Source of the DNA: Apostichopus japonicus
Lineage: Eukaryota; Echinodermata; Holothuroidea; Aspidochirotida; Stichopodidae
Reading direction: 5' to 3'
DNA: 64,000 nt
NCBI RefSeq assembly: GCF_037975245.1
Contig: NC_092572.1
Location: forward strand, 20,152,489 to 20,216,488
The notes beneath the pieces were generated by a model. It worked only from the letters and a program-made list of their open reading frames with translations. It ran no database searches and was not told the DNA's origin. This document shows positions 1 through 13,828 of the stretch, piece by piece. Position 1 is the first letter of the stretch. Each line of letters begins with the position of its first letter. The position numbers and the translations under genes were made by a program.

Positions 1-1315
1 CCAACCCCATGTATATTCGACATCCCCCTACCCCATCCTGTTAATGAGTGAACTTATGCTTTCTTTGAAGAGAGCTCACCTTATTCAATTTATTAATTGC
101 AAACTATCCATATATTATTTTCTGCAAAATTTGTAATCTAGAGTCACCATGAACACAATCCAATGGAAGCTATCTGTGCCATCTGTTATTATTGTAGATT
201 ACTTGATTTACTTTTACACAAGGACTGGGAAAAGTGGAATTCTATTCAAAATCTTCAATAATTTACTTTTTTCCTTATGTGACATTAAACAAAATTTGCC
301 CAATAGCTGACTGGAGAGTGAGCTGTTCAATATATTAAGTCTAATTAAAAAAAAAAAATCATTATATTTGTGTGTGATTCACCTCAAAGATATCAGCTAG
401 TTTTTTCGACACCATTCACCACTATCAAAATTTCTCTATGCAAACGAGTCACATGACCACACTTTAATGCAAGATAAAAAGTTCCATCCCTGACATTTAT
501 GAGTTTACATCATAAATCATGTTGTCTTGATCAAATAATATTGATATTTATGATAATGTTATCTTGACCTATAACATTTAATATAAGTATATTTTGAAAA
601 GACATAAAATTGCCCCCACACCATAGAATTATATCAAAATAATTAAACAATTATATCACAGCACATACTCAGTCATGTCTAATTTCCTGCTTGGGTGAGC
701 ATTTCAAACCTTAAAATTTTGCAACAATGTATTAAATTCACTACCAATCTAGCATACTTAAACATGGTTATACTATTCATGCTGAAGTTTGTCCAAATGT
801 GCCAACAATTGATGGAAACATACTTGAATGCTAATGTAAGGATAAATAAAAAATTAAATAAATTACACAAAACGATGCAAGGTTGCTTTTATGTTACACA
901 TTAGCCTCAATGAATAAACCATTGAAAAAACTCGCTAAACAAGAGGAGCCAATGAAGTATTTTTAAGTAGATTAGTGAGTTATTACTGTTGAAGGGTTCA
1001 ATCAATGTCTGCATATGACATGACTTTATCAGATTAATATAAGATGACCACCCTACCTCAATATACAGCATTGTAGAGGCGGACTTCACTGCTTAACTTA
1101 ACTGTATCTTTCTATTTCAAAGGGATATAATTACAGACCTCCCAGCGGTAAAATAAAGGATTTTTAACATTGTAAATGAGATATAAAGAACCCTTTTACA
1201 AATAAATAATTACATTTACATCAAAACTGTTCCTCAGGGACAGTACTCCCAAATAAACCAGTTCAAAGGTAAACAGAATAGTGTGGTCATGTGAAAAGCT
1301 ATTTGCATAGAGAAA
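1..1315 (-). other. SELENOS 3' UTR and downstream sequence
   Basis: This AT-rich stretch follows the SELENOS stop codon on the minus strand. A selenoprotein mRNA needs a SECIS element in its 3' UTR, but I could not find a convincing one here (quartet ATGA, a stem of 11-12 bp, an AA apical loop, then TGAT). The SECIS may be divergent or may lie beyond position 1. A weak stem-loop at 1218-1268 pairs CAGTT with AACTG but lacks the apical AA. Nothing else coding is visible. Confidence 0.5.
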
Positions 1316-1317
1316 TT
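428..1317. repeat. Inverted repeat pair flanking the SELENOS 3' UTR
   Basis: Arms at 428-463 and 1281-1317 are inverted copies. Both contain GTGTGGTCATGTGA and TTTGCATAGAGAAATT, 30 matching bases split by a short variable spacer. The right arm touches the stop codon of SELENOS (TAA at 1316-1318). The arms may be copies of one dispersed repeat or the ends of a degraded inverted-repeat transposon. Transcribed together they could form a duplex about 820 nt apart. Confidence 0.6.
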
Positions 1318-4300
1318 AACCTCATCCACCTCGACTGAAGTTCCTCCGTTGTGCTCGAAAACCACCGCCGATATCTCCCGCCAAGGGATTGAAACCTGTG
1401 AAACCAAGAAGATCGAAAAAAGAGTCTAGTTCAGACTTCAAGCAGCTTGTTGTGGTTCAATAAATTGACTAGCATTATAACAGACCTTGTTGTTGCACAC
1501 TCGATACATCCAACTTCTCCAATCGTGAAGCAAAAATATCGAGAAAATAATGAATATAATAAGTGGATAAATTCAAAATGAATTTAAATTGGAAAACAAT
1601 AAAGCCAACTACTAGCGGAATAATTATCCATCTTCCTCACCTTCACGTAGAGGCTTTTTGGGCTTTGGTTTTGACGACCCTGAACCATTGCTTGTAGGGT
1701 AGTTGTCCTGAAAAAGGAGGAAGAAACATGAAATAAGTTTACAACCATAAATGACTCTATTTCAAAAGCCAATTCAGATCCTTCAGAATAAAGAAACAAA
1801 ACACGACCCTCCTCTTACCTATGACAAGAAAAAAGCCGTTCATGGAATAATTAATCTTTTATACAAGGCAAATTGGCTATACGAAATGGCCAAGTTGCTT
1901 TTATACAAATGAAGAGCTGTATAAGGTAAAACAGGAAAATTTTGTATTTTCAGTGTTTCATGATATGAAAAAAAAAAAAAATTGCATGCAGTTAATACTT
2001 TCTTTGTCATATTGAAAAGGCAGAGCTATGGATGCAGTTGCGATTTGATTGGGATTGGCAACTAAAGAATCACTTTGAGGGTGCAAAATCTGGCCTCAAA
2101 GAGGTGGGAGAGTAAAGGGTAGAGGTTAGGGGGAGGGGAGGGGGAGGGGGAAGAGATGAGGAGTAAACTAATCCTTTATAATCTTCATAACAGTGGAGTA
2201 CTAACAATCATTTCTATATGCGGTGCTAACATATTCTCTTCAATACAGACCGCTCTCAGTTATATGTTAAAAAAGCATTGAATAAAATAAGAAGAGGAAT
2301 GACATCAGCTTTGCAATCAATATTAATTATGGAAGATCCTGCCACAACCTCTATCAATGTTGCTTACACAATTTATAGACTATAGACAGAACAGGGTGAT
2401 ATTATTATTTTGGCGATGCTTGCAAAGATGGCACTATCTTGCCATGGCTACTGTCAGGTATACCACCTTCCATTAGATCCCAATCTCAAGAAATGAAACT
2501 AACACCCACGATGCAGAGTGGATTGAATAGTTATTTCTTCTTTCTGGATAAAACCAACTCCAATTACCATGGGGCTGAGTGATGGGATGTTCGTTTGATG
2601 TCGAGAAATTACGATCATTCAACTTTCTTGAAGAATTAACCAATCATCTCAATTGAGGAGAGATCCTAATTCCATTCGTGGACAAAGATAGGTTGTTTGA
2701 TGGGTGATTTATTTGAGATCGCACTAATCTTTGCAAATTGCACTATTCCAAATAAAATGGAAGAAATTTCAAACTTTTATCATCTCAGGAATTACATAAG
2801 CTACCAAGATGACAGTTGGACCTGCAATATGGCTCTTTTCACTTGAGCTCTGAAAAACATCCTCTCTGATCCTTAGGCTTCTTTTATAGAACTTATCAAA
2901 TGTACATCTCTCTACTGACATGATCCCCTTTAAATACCTTTCCCATAATTAACCTCCCCCTTCCCCCCCCCCCCCTTCACTCATCATCTTCTCACCTCTT
3001 CCACTTTCTTCTTCGATTTATAACCTCTTCCTTGCTTGTGTCTCTCCCAGTCTTCTATTTCTGCTTTCCGTTTTTCTTCTTCTTTCTGTTGCCAAGGAAA
3101 CCAAACAGACAACCAATTAGGAACTGTAACTGCTTTGTGTGATTAAATTTCCTCCTAAGTGCCCTACATACTAACAGGTCTGCAAAACTTGATTTTCCTA
3201 TGTCTGGCTAATCAGACCTCTACAACAATTGCTGCAGAACGACGATGAATGGTTCTTACACTCTGTTATTGCATTACTCATCGTTAACTTTAAAACATCA
3301 TATATTTAAACTAAATACTGCATATTTACGACTGTTTGATTTTCTCACCAATTTTTGTTTTTCGGCATATTCTTTGGCTTTCTGGTCGTGTTGCTCTTGA
3401 AGTTTTCTCCTTGCCTTCTCTATTGCCTCCTGTCTATCAAGTACCTCTGATGCATCTAGTGTTATGACCAAAAAAAACATCACATGTCGTTAATTATCCA
3501 ATCACACAGTGAATTGATAATATTCCTTGGTAGGCATACCTTGTTTCCTCTGCAACACATACTGTGTTATTATATCATATTTGATTTTTGTGCAATTGTT
3601 CTGTTGGCAACTCGGCAAAGTTTGGTAGGTGCATTTTATTGGTACTACTGTTAAAAATGACAAAAAAATACAGTAAAGCCACAAAAAGATTTAAATTTGA
3701 ATTGGGTTTCAACATTGTGTTGTTTTAACCAAGCCATGTGATATGTGCTTCATTCCATCTCTCCATTCAAGAGATCTTTGTAGATAGATAGAACCATTTG
3801 GTTGTTCCTAAGAAGCAAGTTATACATACTTACTACAAAATTAAAAGTAAGAGATCATCCAACAATGGCCTCTTACCAAAAGCTACGAAATGCAGAAGCG
3901 GATAAATCAGTCAAAGCCCAACCTCTCCCCCCCCCCCTCCATGATAGATATATTATTTGTTTTACTTTTGGTATATTCATACGTACTGTATCTGCTTGCA
4001 CTTTGTCTGTCTTCCCTCTGTTGTTGCCATGAATTTAACTGTGAACTGTATCGATTTCTGATGTACCAAATTCCAAGGACAGCAAATAGTATATACCAGC
4101 CATAGAGAGCAAGAAAGTCTGAAGCTGTGGCCATGAGAAAAAAAGTAAGGAAGTAAAGAATGGAATGAAATACAAACTTATACACAAAACATACATTTAC
4201 AAAGAGTGACATTGATGTTCTTGAGGAAAACTACCTTAACTTTAGGCATTATCAAAGAGAATATGTTTTTGACATCAACAAAGGGCATGTTATTTTCTGA

Positions 4301-4806
4301 GGAAACAGATATGATTAGGGCAGTATACTTATCATTTTCTAACACAGATCCCCACATCTGTTGATTTTTGTATTGTCTAAATACCAATCAAGCAAAATGC
4401 CATCTTATGAATTTATATATATATATAGGCCTTAAATACCATTTAAAGATATTTATGCAGCCTAGGCTAGGCCAAAGGCTAAAGCTGTTCTTGTTAATAA
4501 TAATATCATTGGATCAAGTCTCTATAATCTGATGAGAACGACACGACCCTTACAATAATTGCGGAATATAAACAAAACTAATCATAAAACTACTATCAAC
4601 TAGCGTACACAGGCTACAGTATGTTTGTGCATCACGGGTGAAGTTACACTCCAACTGTAGGCTAACGTTAGGCTACCTGCGGCAAATACTGCAGCGCCAG
4701 ATTCTGGTTGTGGTACGACTTTCTCAGGAAGTTGATCAGGTTCCTCAATGAAATTGCCAGGATCATCTGGTTCAATCTCAACGAGACCGTCTTCAACATC
4801 GGCCAT
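1316..4806 (-). CDS. SELENOS: Selenoprotein S (VIMP), six coding exons
   Basis: Spliced minus-strand gene: 4806-4677, 4124-3987, 3455-3349, 3085-2996, 1707-1641 and 1395-1316, 203 residues. Selenoprotein S is a single-pass ER membrane protein that links the p97/VCP ATPase to the Derlin complex in ER-associated degradation. Residues 1-43 are an acidic, proline-containing N-terminus. Exon 2 encodes the membrane segment, with LALYGWYILFAVLGIWYI matching the vertebrate ATYGWYIVF region. Exons 3-4 encode a charged coiled coil (RQEAIEKARRKLQEQ, then KEEEKRKAEIEDWE). Exons 5-6 encode the low-complexity tail FNPLAGDIGGGFRAQ. The tail ends Arg-Gly-Gly-UGA-Gly-TAA, with UGA at 1324-1322, the same place as the penultimate Sec of human SELENOS (189 aa). 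I start at ATG 4806; the codon two before it is GTG. The exon 2 donor (ACA|GTACGT) was chosen for phase and consensus; AAA|GTGCAA is an alternative. No SECIS was identified. Confidence 0.9.
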
Positions 4807-7800
4807 ATTCACGGAGTTCGTGATTGTATGTTTTCGCGTTTTCTTTTGTCTGCTCCTTGGACAGGTCTAATGTTCTTCAGTGTACGAATACAGTTAGGCC
4901 TAACAGTTTGGTTGAAAAATTTGCGTTAGGCAATAGATCTGTTGCAACGAAATTACTCTGTATGTGATTCAGCTGTTTACTTGTTTAGACTTCAATAACC
5001 AGTCGTTTGAAATACGCGAGCGTAATTATGGTCTCGAAAGAGAACCATGAACATTGTCCAATTAAGTGAAAATTAATGCATATACGTCAGTAGTAGGAGA
5101 ACAGGAAGATGTGAAAGAGAGACGAGGAGCTCCAAGTTTTAGCCCACAAAGTAATGATAATATTTGTAAAAAATTGAATAATTTTTACTTACTAGCAAAA
5201 CTAGATTAAAATGTCTCAAACTTATAACAAATTCTTGCTGTTTGTGGAAAATCTGGAACTCCTTGACCTTCACCCTTATTTACACATCCTCATATTTTGT
5301 TAACAAATTTTCTATCCATTAACAACAAATTTACAAGGGCCACTGATAGTAAGGCTGACAAATAAATGCCAAATCACCATCAAATGTGGGGAGGAACAAA
5401 AAACCCCTACTGATTGACCGCTACAACCATCCCAGGATCACCTCCCCCTAATATGCAAAATTTTCCACCTCTAATCCTCCCATAAAGGTCCATTCAGGGA
5501 ACTTTAGAATTAACCCCCTCCCCTTTCACGGCTGTAAACAGCCACCGACTGAAAGTCAGTAGGTGACTGCAGAATACCTGTACCATCTAGCAAGACAACT
5601 GAAGTTACACTAAATTGATCGGCAAACTTTTTCTACCGTGGGCCTTCATTAGATTTGCAGGTAACAAATGAAATCCAATCTTTAAGAATGTTAAGTAAAA
5701 AGAGAATGAGTGTCAACGACGAGAAGGACAACAATAACACAGATTTGTTTTATTCTTCTTACTTTGATATTTATTTTCCTAAGTCCATGAACAGCATAAC
5801 AGCAGCATATGTATCAGAATACTCCACTAACAGAACATTCTAGCTTGCAATTGTTAGTAAGCAGAATACAACATTACAATTTTACCATATTTTACTTAGA
5901 AACTGTCTTCAACCTTAGAGAAAGAGGTGACCTTCAAGGTGGGGCGATGACTTATTCTCTTATTAAATCTAGATAATATATGGATCTGTTACAAATTATG
6001 CAATGGCATATCATTACCACACTTTACAAGATATTCTTGGTACTGGATATCTCATTGTAGTACCTTTGAAATATGTATTTTGACATTTGGAATCGGTCAC
6101 AATAATACTCATTTACAATGTTTAACAATGTGAAGGATTTATACGGTCAAGTCAATTTTCATCATGTTCGTAACCAATAATACACCTTCATTTTTCGCAA
6201 AAAGCCGGAACAAAGCAAAGTGTATGCGATGTTTCAATCACGACTTGTGTCTTCTGCAAACAACTTAATGCTCGCAATAGGACAAGGTAGTACAATTATG
6301 ATGCTGTTGAAATATATATTCAAACTTATGCAACAGCCATTCTCCAGGAAATGTTAGTATGGGATAGCTTTTTGTAATGCAACGTCATCACCACACCCAA
6401 CAAGACTTTTTTTGGGCATAATAATTAGCTTTCATTCATTTTGCTTAAAGTTAGTCATATGACTGGACTAACCAAGGTAAATCATTGTACCACTGAGGAT
6501 ACAAGTTGTCAAATGTACACAAGAAAGCTGTCATACCAATTCATGATCATATGGATAAAGGTCCACGTGGATGTATGACATATCCACAACTCTCATTCAT
6601 TTCAAATGGAAATTGTATCAGTAAATACCTCTCTGTGTAAACATTACTGAAGCTGATAATAAATCATTTCTTTTCATAGACTCAGGAAAATAAATACACT
6701 TAAAATAAACTTAAAAACTTTCTGAATTGTTCATGGACAGACTGTGCCTTTCGATAGTACGTTGCATTTTTAATGCACAAATATGAACTCGTTTTGATTT
6801 TTGTAAAATAGGTTATTTAATGTCACAATTCAAAGGCCCCTCTTTTTGGACAGTATGTATGTCCTGTTTCTATTAAACAACTGTTCCAAACTGTTCATGC
6901 TGTTACTACAGAATCTTTGAAGCGTAACAAGAAAGCACCCCAATGAAGAGTGTTACTAGCCCAAGGATATTGTCCCAACTGGCTGCCCAAAGAAGTATGT
7001 ATACCAGCAACTATATCATCATCAGATTTTAACTGTGCGATACTTGCAGTCTTCACTGAATTTAATGCAGGGCAGAAGCTGAATACCACCACACTGACAT
7101 GTCCCATCAACAGGTAATTGATACATCTCATTCTAATCTGAGGCGATTCCTGATCACCCGGACAACTTCATTATTGGTGTTTAGTAGCCTAGGTAACGTT
7201 TAGCTGAGCTTATCCACTGTCTGCCAAATGGTCCATACAAAGATATCACAACAATGAAGACATCACTATGGCCATATCCACCAACATACAAGGGAGATAC
7301 ACAATGAACATTTTTGCCTTCCATATTTGGCGTTAAACTATTGCGTTATAACGATATTCAGACTGAAATGAATAAATCGGTCGTCCCAAACTAAAGTGTG
7401 ATTGATACACAAACTGGACAACTTCCAAACCTTGTGCTTTCAACTGATTGCAAATGTTCGGTCAAAGGTGGTCATAGAACAAAATTTACTTTTACAATAG
7501 GAAAATGAGTTTAACAGCAATTTCCATCAACAGAATAAACTAAAGGTTTCTACACACTTTGAGTAAAGGCACAGTATGTCCATGATACATCATATTTATA
7601 TAAAGAAAAAAAGCTTTTCCAAACGCCCTTCCTCTTTCTTTTTACTTCGTTGTTTTAAGTTACTAAATAAAATTCTTTCCCCTCGATTTTGTTAGTGCAT
7701 TCTTTTTGTTTAACTTAACGACTATAAAGTGTCGATAACAGACCATCCATGCTACCAGATGGAGTAACCGATGCATAATATTTATGTACTTATTTCTTTC

Positions 7801-10800
7801 GGTTCAGATGAAAATATGCAAAGGGCTACCCATAACCCGATTGGTTACATCACAAGCACACCACTGCTGTCTGACACTCGAAGGACCAATGAAACCCTTT
7901 AATTTTCACAGACAGTGAAGCTTGCAAACTGCTCTAGTTTCATCAATGTACTCTCGGTATCACGAAGAGTCATCAAAACCCTCCCACATTGATTCAGAGA
8001 GAGCAAAGAGTAAGTCTGAGAATATAACTTTGTATGTCTGTTTTGAAGTATCACAGGGTAAGGAAAATGGCTCCACTCATTCACAGATGTAGGACAACAT
8101 GTTCACATTAGGGTCGATATTTTACACTCTTTGCACAACAGATAATGCATTTGTGTTGGACGTTTTTCAGAAAGTCTTAAAAGGAGCACATTGCACTTGA
8201 GACGTGGATGGTTTGTAACAGGCAGAAGCCTTACTGAATACAGCCTAGTAATGACAGCGGAAGTCATTGCAACAAGTCTCATGTTAAATTTTCATATTTT
8301 AATTGCCAGACTTTATGATCAAATATGGGTCTGGAAGGTCTACTGACATATACATGCCGTTCTCTCTCGGACCATAATTTTTACTTCACACTTGATTTTT
8401 CCTGTGTAAGCCAATTCTCCATCTACTCTTCAACTTCCAATGTACTCTGTCATATTATCCCTGTGAACATTGTTTGGTTCACATGAATATAAACCATTTA
8501 CAACATCTGCAAGAACACCAAACATTTCACAGCCACAGAATGTTGTGCGCCTGAGAGATTAATCTACTTTAAAGGTGTCCCCAAAGTTTTCATCACAACT
8601 GCTTACTCTCTTCCAACTATAAAACCATGCAAGGATTAACAGAGCAAACTGTCGTGAGGTTGTTCGGTTACTGTGTAACTTGCACAGCAGTACAGCTTAG
8701 ACTGATTCATACCAATAACTTCCCCTCCCCTATCTAGGCAGCCCCTTCTCCCTTCCCTCTCCCCCCTTCTCCCTTCCCTCCCCCTCCTCATCAACCTAAA
8801 AAAAGGTTCTGCAAAATATCTTGATAGACCTGTTATACAATTTCTAAGCCAAACACAATTATATAAAGAAAAGAACATTGCAACTTTTGTGAAAACAGCA
8901 AATAACTCAAAACATTTGCAAAAACAATTCATAATTTAAACAATTTTGCAATTTCAGATAGTTAAAACCGTAACAGTCATCCAGATGTTTACACCCCACC
9001 CCCCACATCACCCCTCCCCAACTCAAAGCAAGGAGAAATAACACAAGAAACTTATGATCAAATCAAAGGCGTTTGATAGACTGACACATATAAAACTAAA
9101 GCATGAACCCAAACATCTGCATCCCCTTTCACATAAAATCTCCAGATTCAAAACAAGGTGGTTATCAAATATTTGACCACTGCTTTCACTTGACCTTTGA
9201 CCTGAAATGTCAATGTAAATAGTTGACATACCTTCAGATTAAAAACCCAGTACACTGGCATTATTGAGTTGATGCCTCTATTTCATACCCCACATAGGGC
9301 ATTGGGGGCACACATCAAGTGTGGGAGGGAACATTATGACTGTTCAATGTACTGGGTACAAACATTAACCCAGCCAAATCAGGTCAAATAACATTTTAAA
9401 ACGGAAGACATTTCTATCACTACAGGACACAAAAGTAAAAACCTCACTCAAGTGGTGTAACGCTTCTGTAGTACAAAGATCATCTGAGCTGATTTATATT
9501 AATCTAGGGTGGGACAACTGGACACCAGAATTCACTTGTGAATAGCATTTCAAATCCATACCTCACTTGGACAGGGCCTCAAGCATGGTAAAGAGTATCC
9601 ATCTACAGCATATATGGTCAATTGTCCTCATTGCATCAATCAACTTCAATATCCTCACTAGAAGAACATCTCAATCAATTCCATACAACTTGGGCAGTAC
9701 TAACACCTTTTGGAAACCTTCAGCTACACTAAAGTTGATTCAAAACTAAAAAGGCAAAGAATGTTCCCTCCCCTACCCCCCCCCCACCCACATTACCAAT
9801 TAACTGGATCCATATTCTGAGTGTACCCCTCCCTCCCTGTCTGACAAATTTCTGCAAAACCTCACCTCTATCAGGGATACAAATTTCTCAAGTAATGCAT
9901 GGTGTAGAAGTTCAATCTTCTCACCATCTCACATTTTAAAGTACTCTTCAAGGTGGGGGGAGGGGGTCTTCTCCCCCAGCAGATTTACCAGTCACACATT
10001 TCCCAATTCTTGCCTTGATTTAATCGACCGCAGTGTTACATAACCATGGTCAACCAAATCAAACACGACAACCAAGACAAATTGTGGGAAAGCCAATTTC
10101 TCTTGGGTTAACTTTTTAAATTATGCACAGATTTGCCCTCCCCCATCTCTCCTGTGTGATCCCATCCCAGTTCCCCACCCAGTGTCCCCCCCAACCCCAC
10201 AAAATAAGGTGCAAGACAATAAAACAAACATTTTAATGTCAATAGCCTACTCCAGCATGGTAACATTACATGCATTAGTGGTGCCTTTAGTAATCACCTT
10301 CATCCCAAACCCCTTGGGAAAGGCAAACCTGTACATTATTTTTCATCCTGGGAGACGCCACCTTTGTGACAAAAAATTAAAGGCCTCTCACTTTATCCCC
10401 AGGATTGCAATAAAGTGATCTTCGCACTACCAGTTGCCTTGTGTTTACACTTACAAGCGTTTACTAATGCTCGGTTTGTTCTGCTTCATATACCTCCTCC
10501 AAATACTGTCTCTCTATGGGAATCATTTCTCAAACTAATAGAGGAAAGACTAAATGACCGTTCACAGAACGTTACCCCCATTGCTACTCACACTCTCTCG
10601 ATGAGCGTTAGGAACTCTTTAAAGCCCACGAGAGGAAAGATTCAATAATGATATCCTGTTTGTTATAGGACAAGATTGTCAGGGCGTACCTATGAGATAA
10701 CTGTCTCGCGGTTCTTACCATTCGTGACACAATCCCTGACAGCGCTCTCTCCCCAAAAATTGAATTCAGTCTACCAATGAGAGAGTCAAGACTGAAGGAC

Positions 10801-13587
10801 AAAAGAATTGGGACCAATGGACATCGGCCATGTAATTATTATCATTCCCGGTAATCTACTTTGGAGGAGAAGATTATCTAACATAACTGACAATCTCAAA
10901 GGACTCAAAGAGACAAGAAGCATCTTCATTTTGGTCAAACTTGGATCCAATATAAGGAGGATAATTTGCATATGAAACGAGCAAACTGTAAGTGTGAACA
11001 CAAGGAACATTTGAAAACTTTCCCTTGTAGTCTTAGGCCATTTAGATCCATTTGCTACAATCGTTCTTCTCAAATTAAAAGTTGACCACTCACTGGACAA
11101 ACAGACACAAATGTTTGTTATTCTAGATACAATCTACACTTTTAAATGCACACGTGGCTGCATTCCACTAGATGGTGTAATGCGCTACTCATATTAAGCA
11201 GCCACTGTGCACTGCCCCTTGACAGTTCACTCGAGGGTGCTGTGCTCTATGCACGGCCACCAACTACACACAGGCCCCTTTCACACACAGGCACCTTTTA
11301 CACATGGGTATGGTATACTGCTCCTTGACCTGGTTTACTCAATGATGCCATACACTACTCATAGGCAGTCTACAGATGGGCACATGAACAACCTCTTTCA
11401 AGCTGTTAAATAACACTACCAATGGGTGCCATCGACTCGTAAGAGCACATTAGGCACAGGATACAGTACATTTACTCGTGGACACCATATACCATGGCTT
11501 CAAGACTCTGGAAACAAACACCACATTTTTGTATACGCCATAGACACCATCCTGTCATTATTTCCTTAATCATGTACTTCATTGGATTTCCATTTCCAAT
11601 AACCCACATAATTACTGCAGTTGAGCAATAATACCATCATCATATAATGACATAACAAACACCCAGAATAACAAACACAAGGTTTGTTAATGTATTCACA
11701 CTTGCACTTCTTACAATAATTTCAAACTTTAAACAACAAGTACCCTGTTTTTAATCCGTTTTGTCGTATCAACACTGCTGGTCACCGTGCTCACACCGGG
11801 TGGCTAGTGCTCAAAACCAACAGTGTTTACATCATTGCGAAGTGACCTGACAGATCAAAAACAGAGTAAGTTGCCAGTGTACAACTGACAGAGACGCTCA
11901 TACCTTGGAACACTTCCAAATGACCACATGAATCTAACACAATTTCCAATAGGAGGGGATCGCCGATTATACCAGCTAAAAAAGGAACGCAGGATTTTTT
12001 TCTTTCCATAGCTATAGGCTTCTTTCACATGGTTTCATATTATACATCTCAGCTACACATTCTTGCTCTTTCAAATCAACTTGTAACCTCTAATGCCATG
12101 CTTCTCCCTAATACGAGCCTAGCGTCGAATTAATGAAATATCTGGAGAATAACAGAACACATCCCTGATCTTTCTGTAAAATTTAAGTACTGTTTAGGAT
12201 GACGATAATAAAGCAAAAAAAAAAAACAATTTGTCATGAAAGAGAAAACTATGGTCGTTTCCTTCCAAAGTTTCCGTTTTGCTTGTGGTGGCACAAAGAA
12301 GCTAGATTTGACATCATTTTCCGGCAGAGTTCTGACAAGATACACATGTACAATGAAAGGCAAGACAGATTATTCACTTGCACAGACTGGCTGCCACCTG
12401 GTGAAACTAAAAGAGATATTCTGATCATAGAACAAGGTATTGATATGTGGGTTGAATGGACAACTATTACATGAGGATCAATCATATGGGGAAAAGAGGC
12501 CATTTTTACACGAGGGTCACGGCAAGAGTACCAAGGTAAGAGCGTTCTCCAGTTACCCCAATGAACATACCAAGTTTATAAATCTCTCACATCAACTCCT
12601 AGCAATAAATTATTCCGAAATGAAGACTTTCCACTGTCCTACCTCAAACATCAATAAAACACATTTTTTCTTACATTTGCAGAGATTATTACGAAATGAA
12701 ATTACTGACAAACTTGTCCTTTGGGTGGAGGGGGGGATTCAAAATCCTGTGGCTTCCCAACACACTGTGCTCTTCATCTTAACCTATAATTTGCCATCAA
12801 AAGTCAAAGAAACCCCTTTGGTGGTTTAAAATATATACTAGAAATCAATGTAAGAACTTTTATAAACTTGATTTTCATACTCCCCTGTTAATGTTGATGC
12901 TCAACTTTTGAAGTTGACCATCAACTTTAACTTCACTTTTTTGTTACCTCTCCATTTTCAAATCTTTTCTTACAAAAAAAAAAAAAAAAAAAAAAAATAG
13001 AAATCTGCTTCAAAAAGTCAATCTTTTCGACCAAATTTCATATTTTCAGCTGCATTCTGTTACGTCGAACTGCAACCAATTGGCAGTTTCTGTCTTTTAC
13101 TCCCAACTAACAAAACATATCCCATTAAATTAGAATTTTCCTTTCTTTCCACTTCATTACATGTCAGATTATTCTAGTGAAATGGACAGTTCTCAGCATG
13201 TTTGACCAAACCCATTGTTGTTTGGGAATGATGTTCCAACCTACCCTACCTACTTGTTGGTGATACTTCAACACTGTACATAAACCTACAGACACTTTCA
13301 GTCGGCAGTGGAAACCAACACTCCGAGATTCGGATCGGCGAGGACGAAGATTAATCTTCCATCCCGACCAAAGAGAAAAGTGAAAGTTGTGAGATCCGAG
13401 CTGAAAATATGTAACATCATTGAAAAGATTGCAAATTTCAGTGGTATCTGTGATGAGAATTTCATAAATTGAGAGTGAAGAAAAAAAAAGTCTGTGTGTG
13501 GAATAACGGCACAAATCGTCTCCATGATCGCCGTTTCCCAGAAGAAAAAAAAATTTGGAGTTGGGTAGAGAGCCCCCTATGAGACTT

Positions 13588-13682
13588 GCATTGCGCTACC
13601 CCTTGATAATGTTATGTACAAATTTCTCATTTACAAGCCAGTCAAACTGGCTGATATTTACAAGAATGGGGTAGCGCAATGC
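13588..13682. repeat. Nested palindrome, 15-bp arms
   Basis: GCATTGCGCTACCCC at 13588-13602 is the exact reverse complement of GGGGTAGCGCAATGC at 13668-13682. The 65-base spacer contains a second hairpin, AGCCAGT-caa-ACTGGCT, at 13636-13652. Structure is seen directly; function is unknown. It could be a structured RNA element in the DDX6 3' UTR or the ends of a miniature transposon. Confidence 0.7.
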
Positions 13683-13752
13683 CCAGCGCAAAAAGTCGCA
13701 ATCGGTTAAAAATAAGTCTTATTTTATTTGTCAAGTAATGTCCATTTTTGCT

Positions 13753-13828
13753 GAGCACAGCCGTGGAACTAACAAGCTTATGCAATCAAATTCTGTGCTC
13801 TAATTAACTTTGCATGAACTGTTCCACG
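13753..13828. repeat. Interleaved inverted repeats (pseudoknot order)
   Basis: Two exact 8-bp inverted pairs alternate: GAGCACAG (13753-13760), CGTGGAAC (13762-13769), CTGTGCTC (13793-13800), GTTCCACG (13821-13828). The order A-B-A'-B' is that of an RNA pseudoknot. An additional TGCAA/TTGCA pair (13781-13785, 13810-13814) lies inside the B stem. Confidence 0.6.

Noticed and set aside
1218-1268. Possible SECIS stem-loop
   Set aside because: CAGTT/AACTG pairing exists, but the apical AA and a proper ATGA...TGAT quartet are missing.
12199-12829. Overlapping open frames of up to 129 residues on both strands
   Set aside because: No recognisable domain, no splice context, and several overlapping frames in both directions, as expected by chance.
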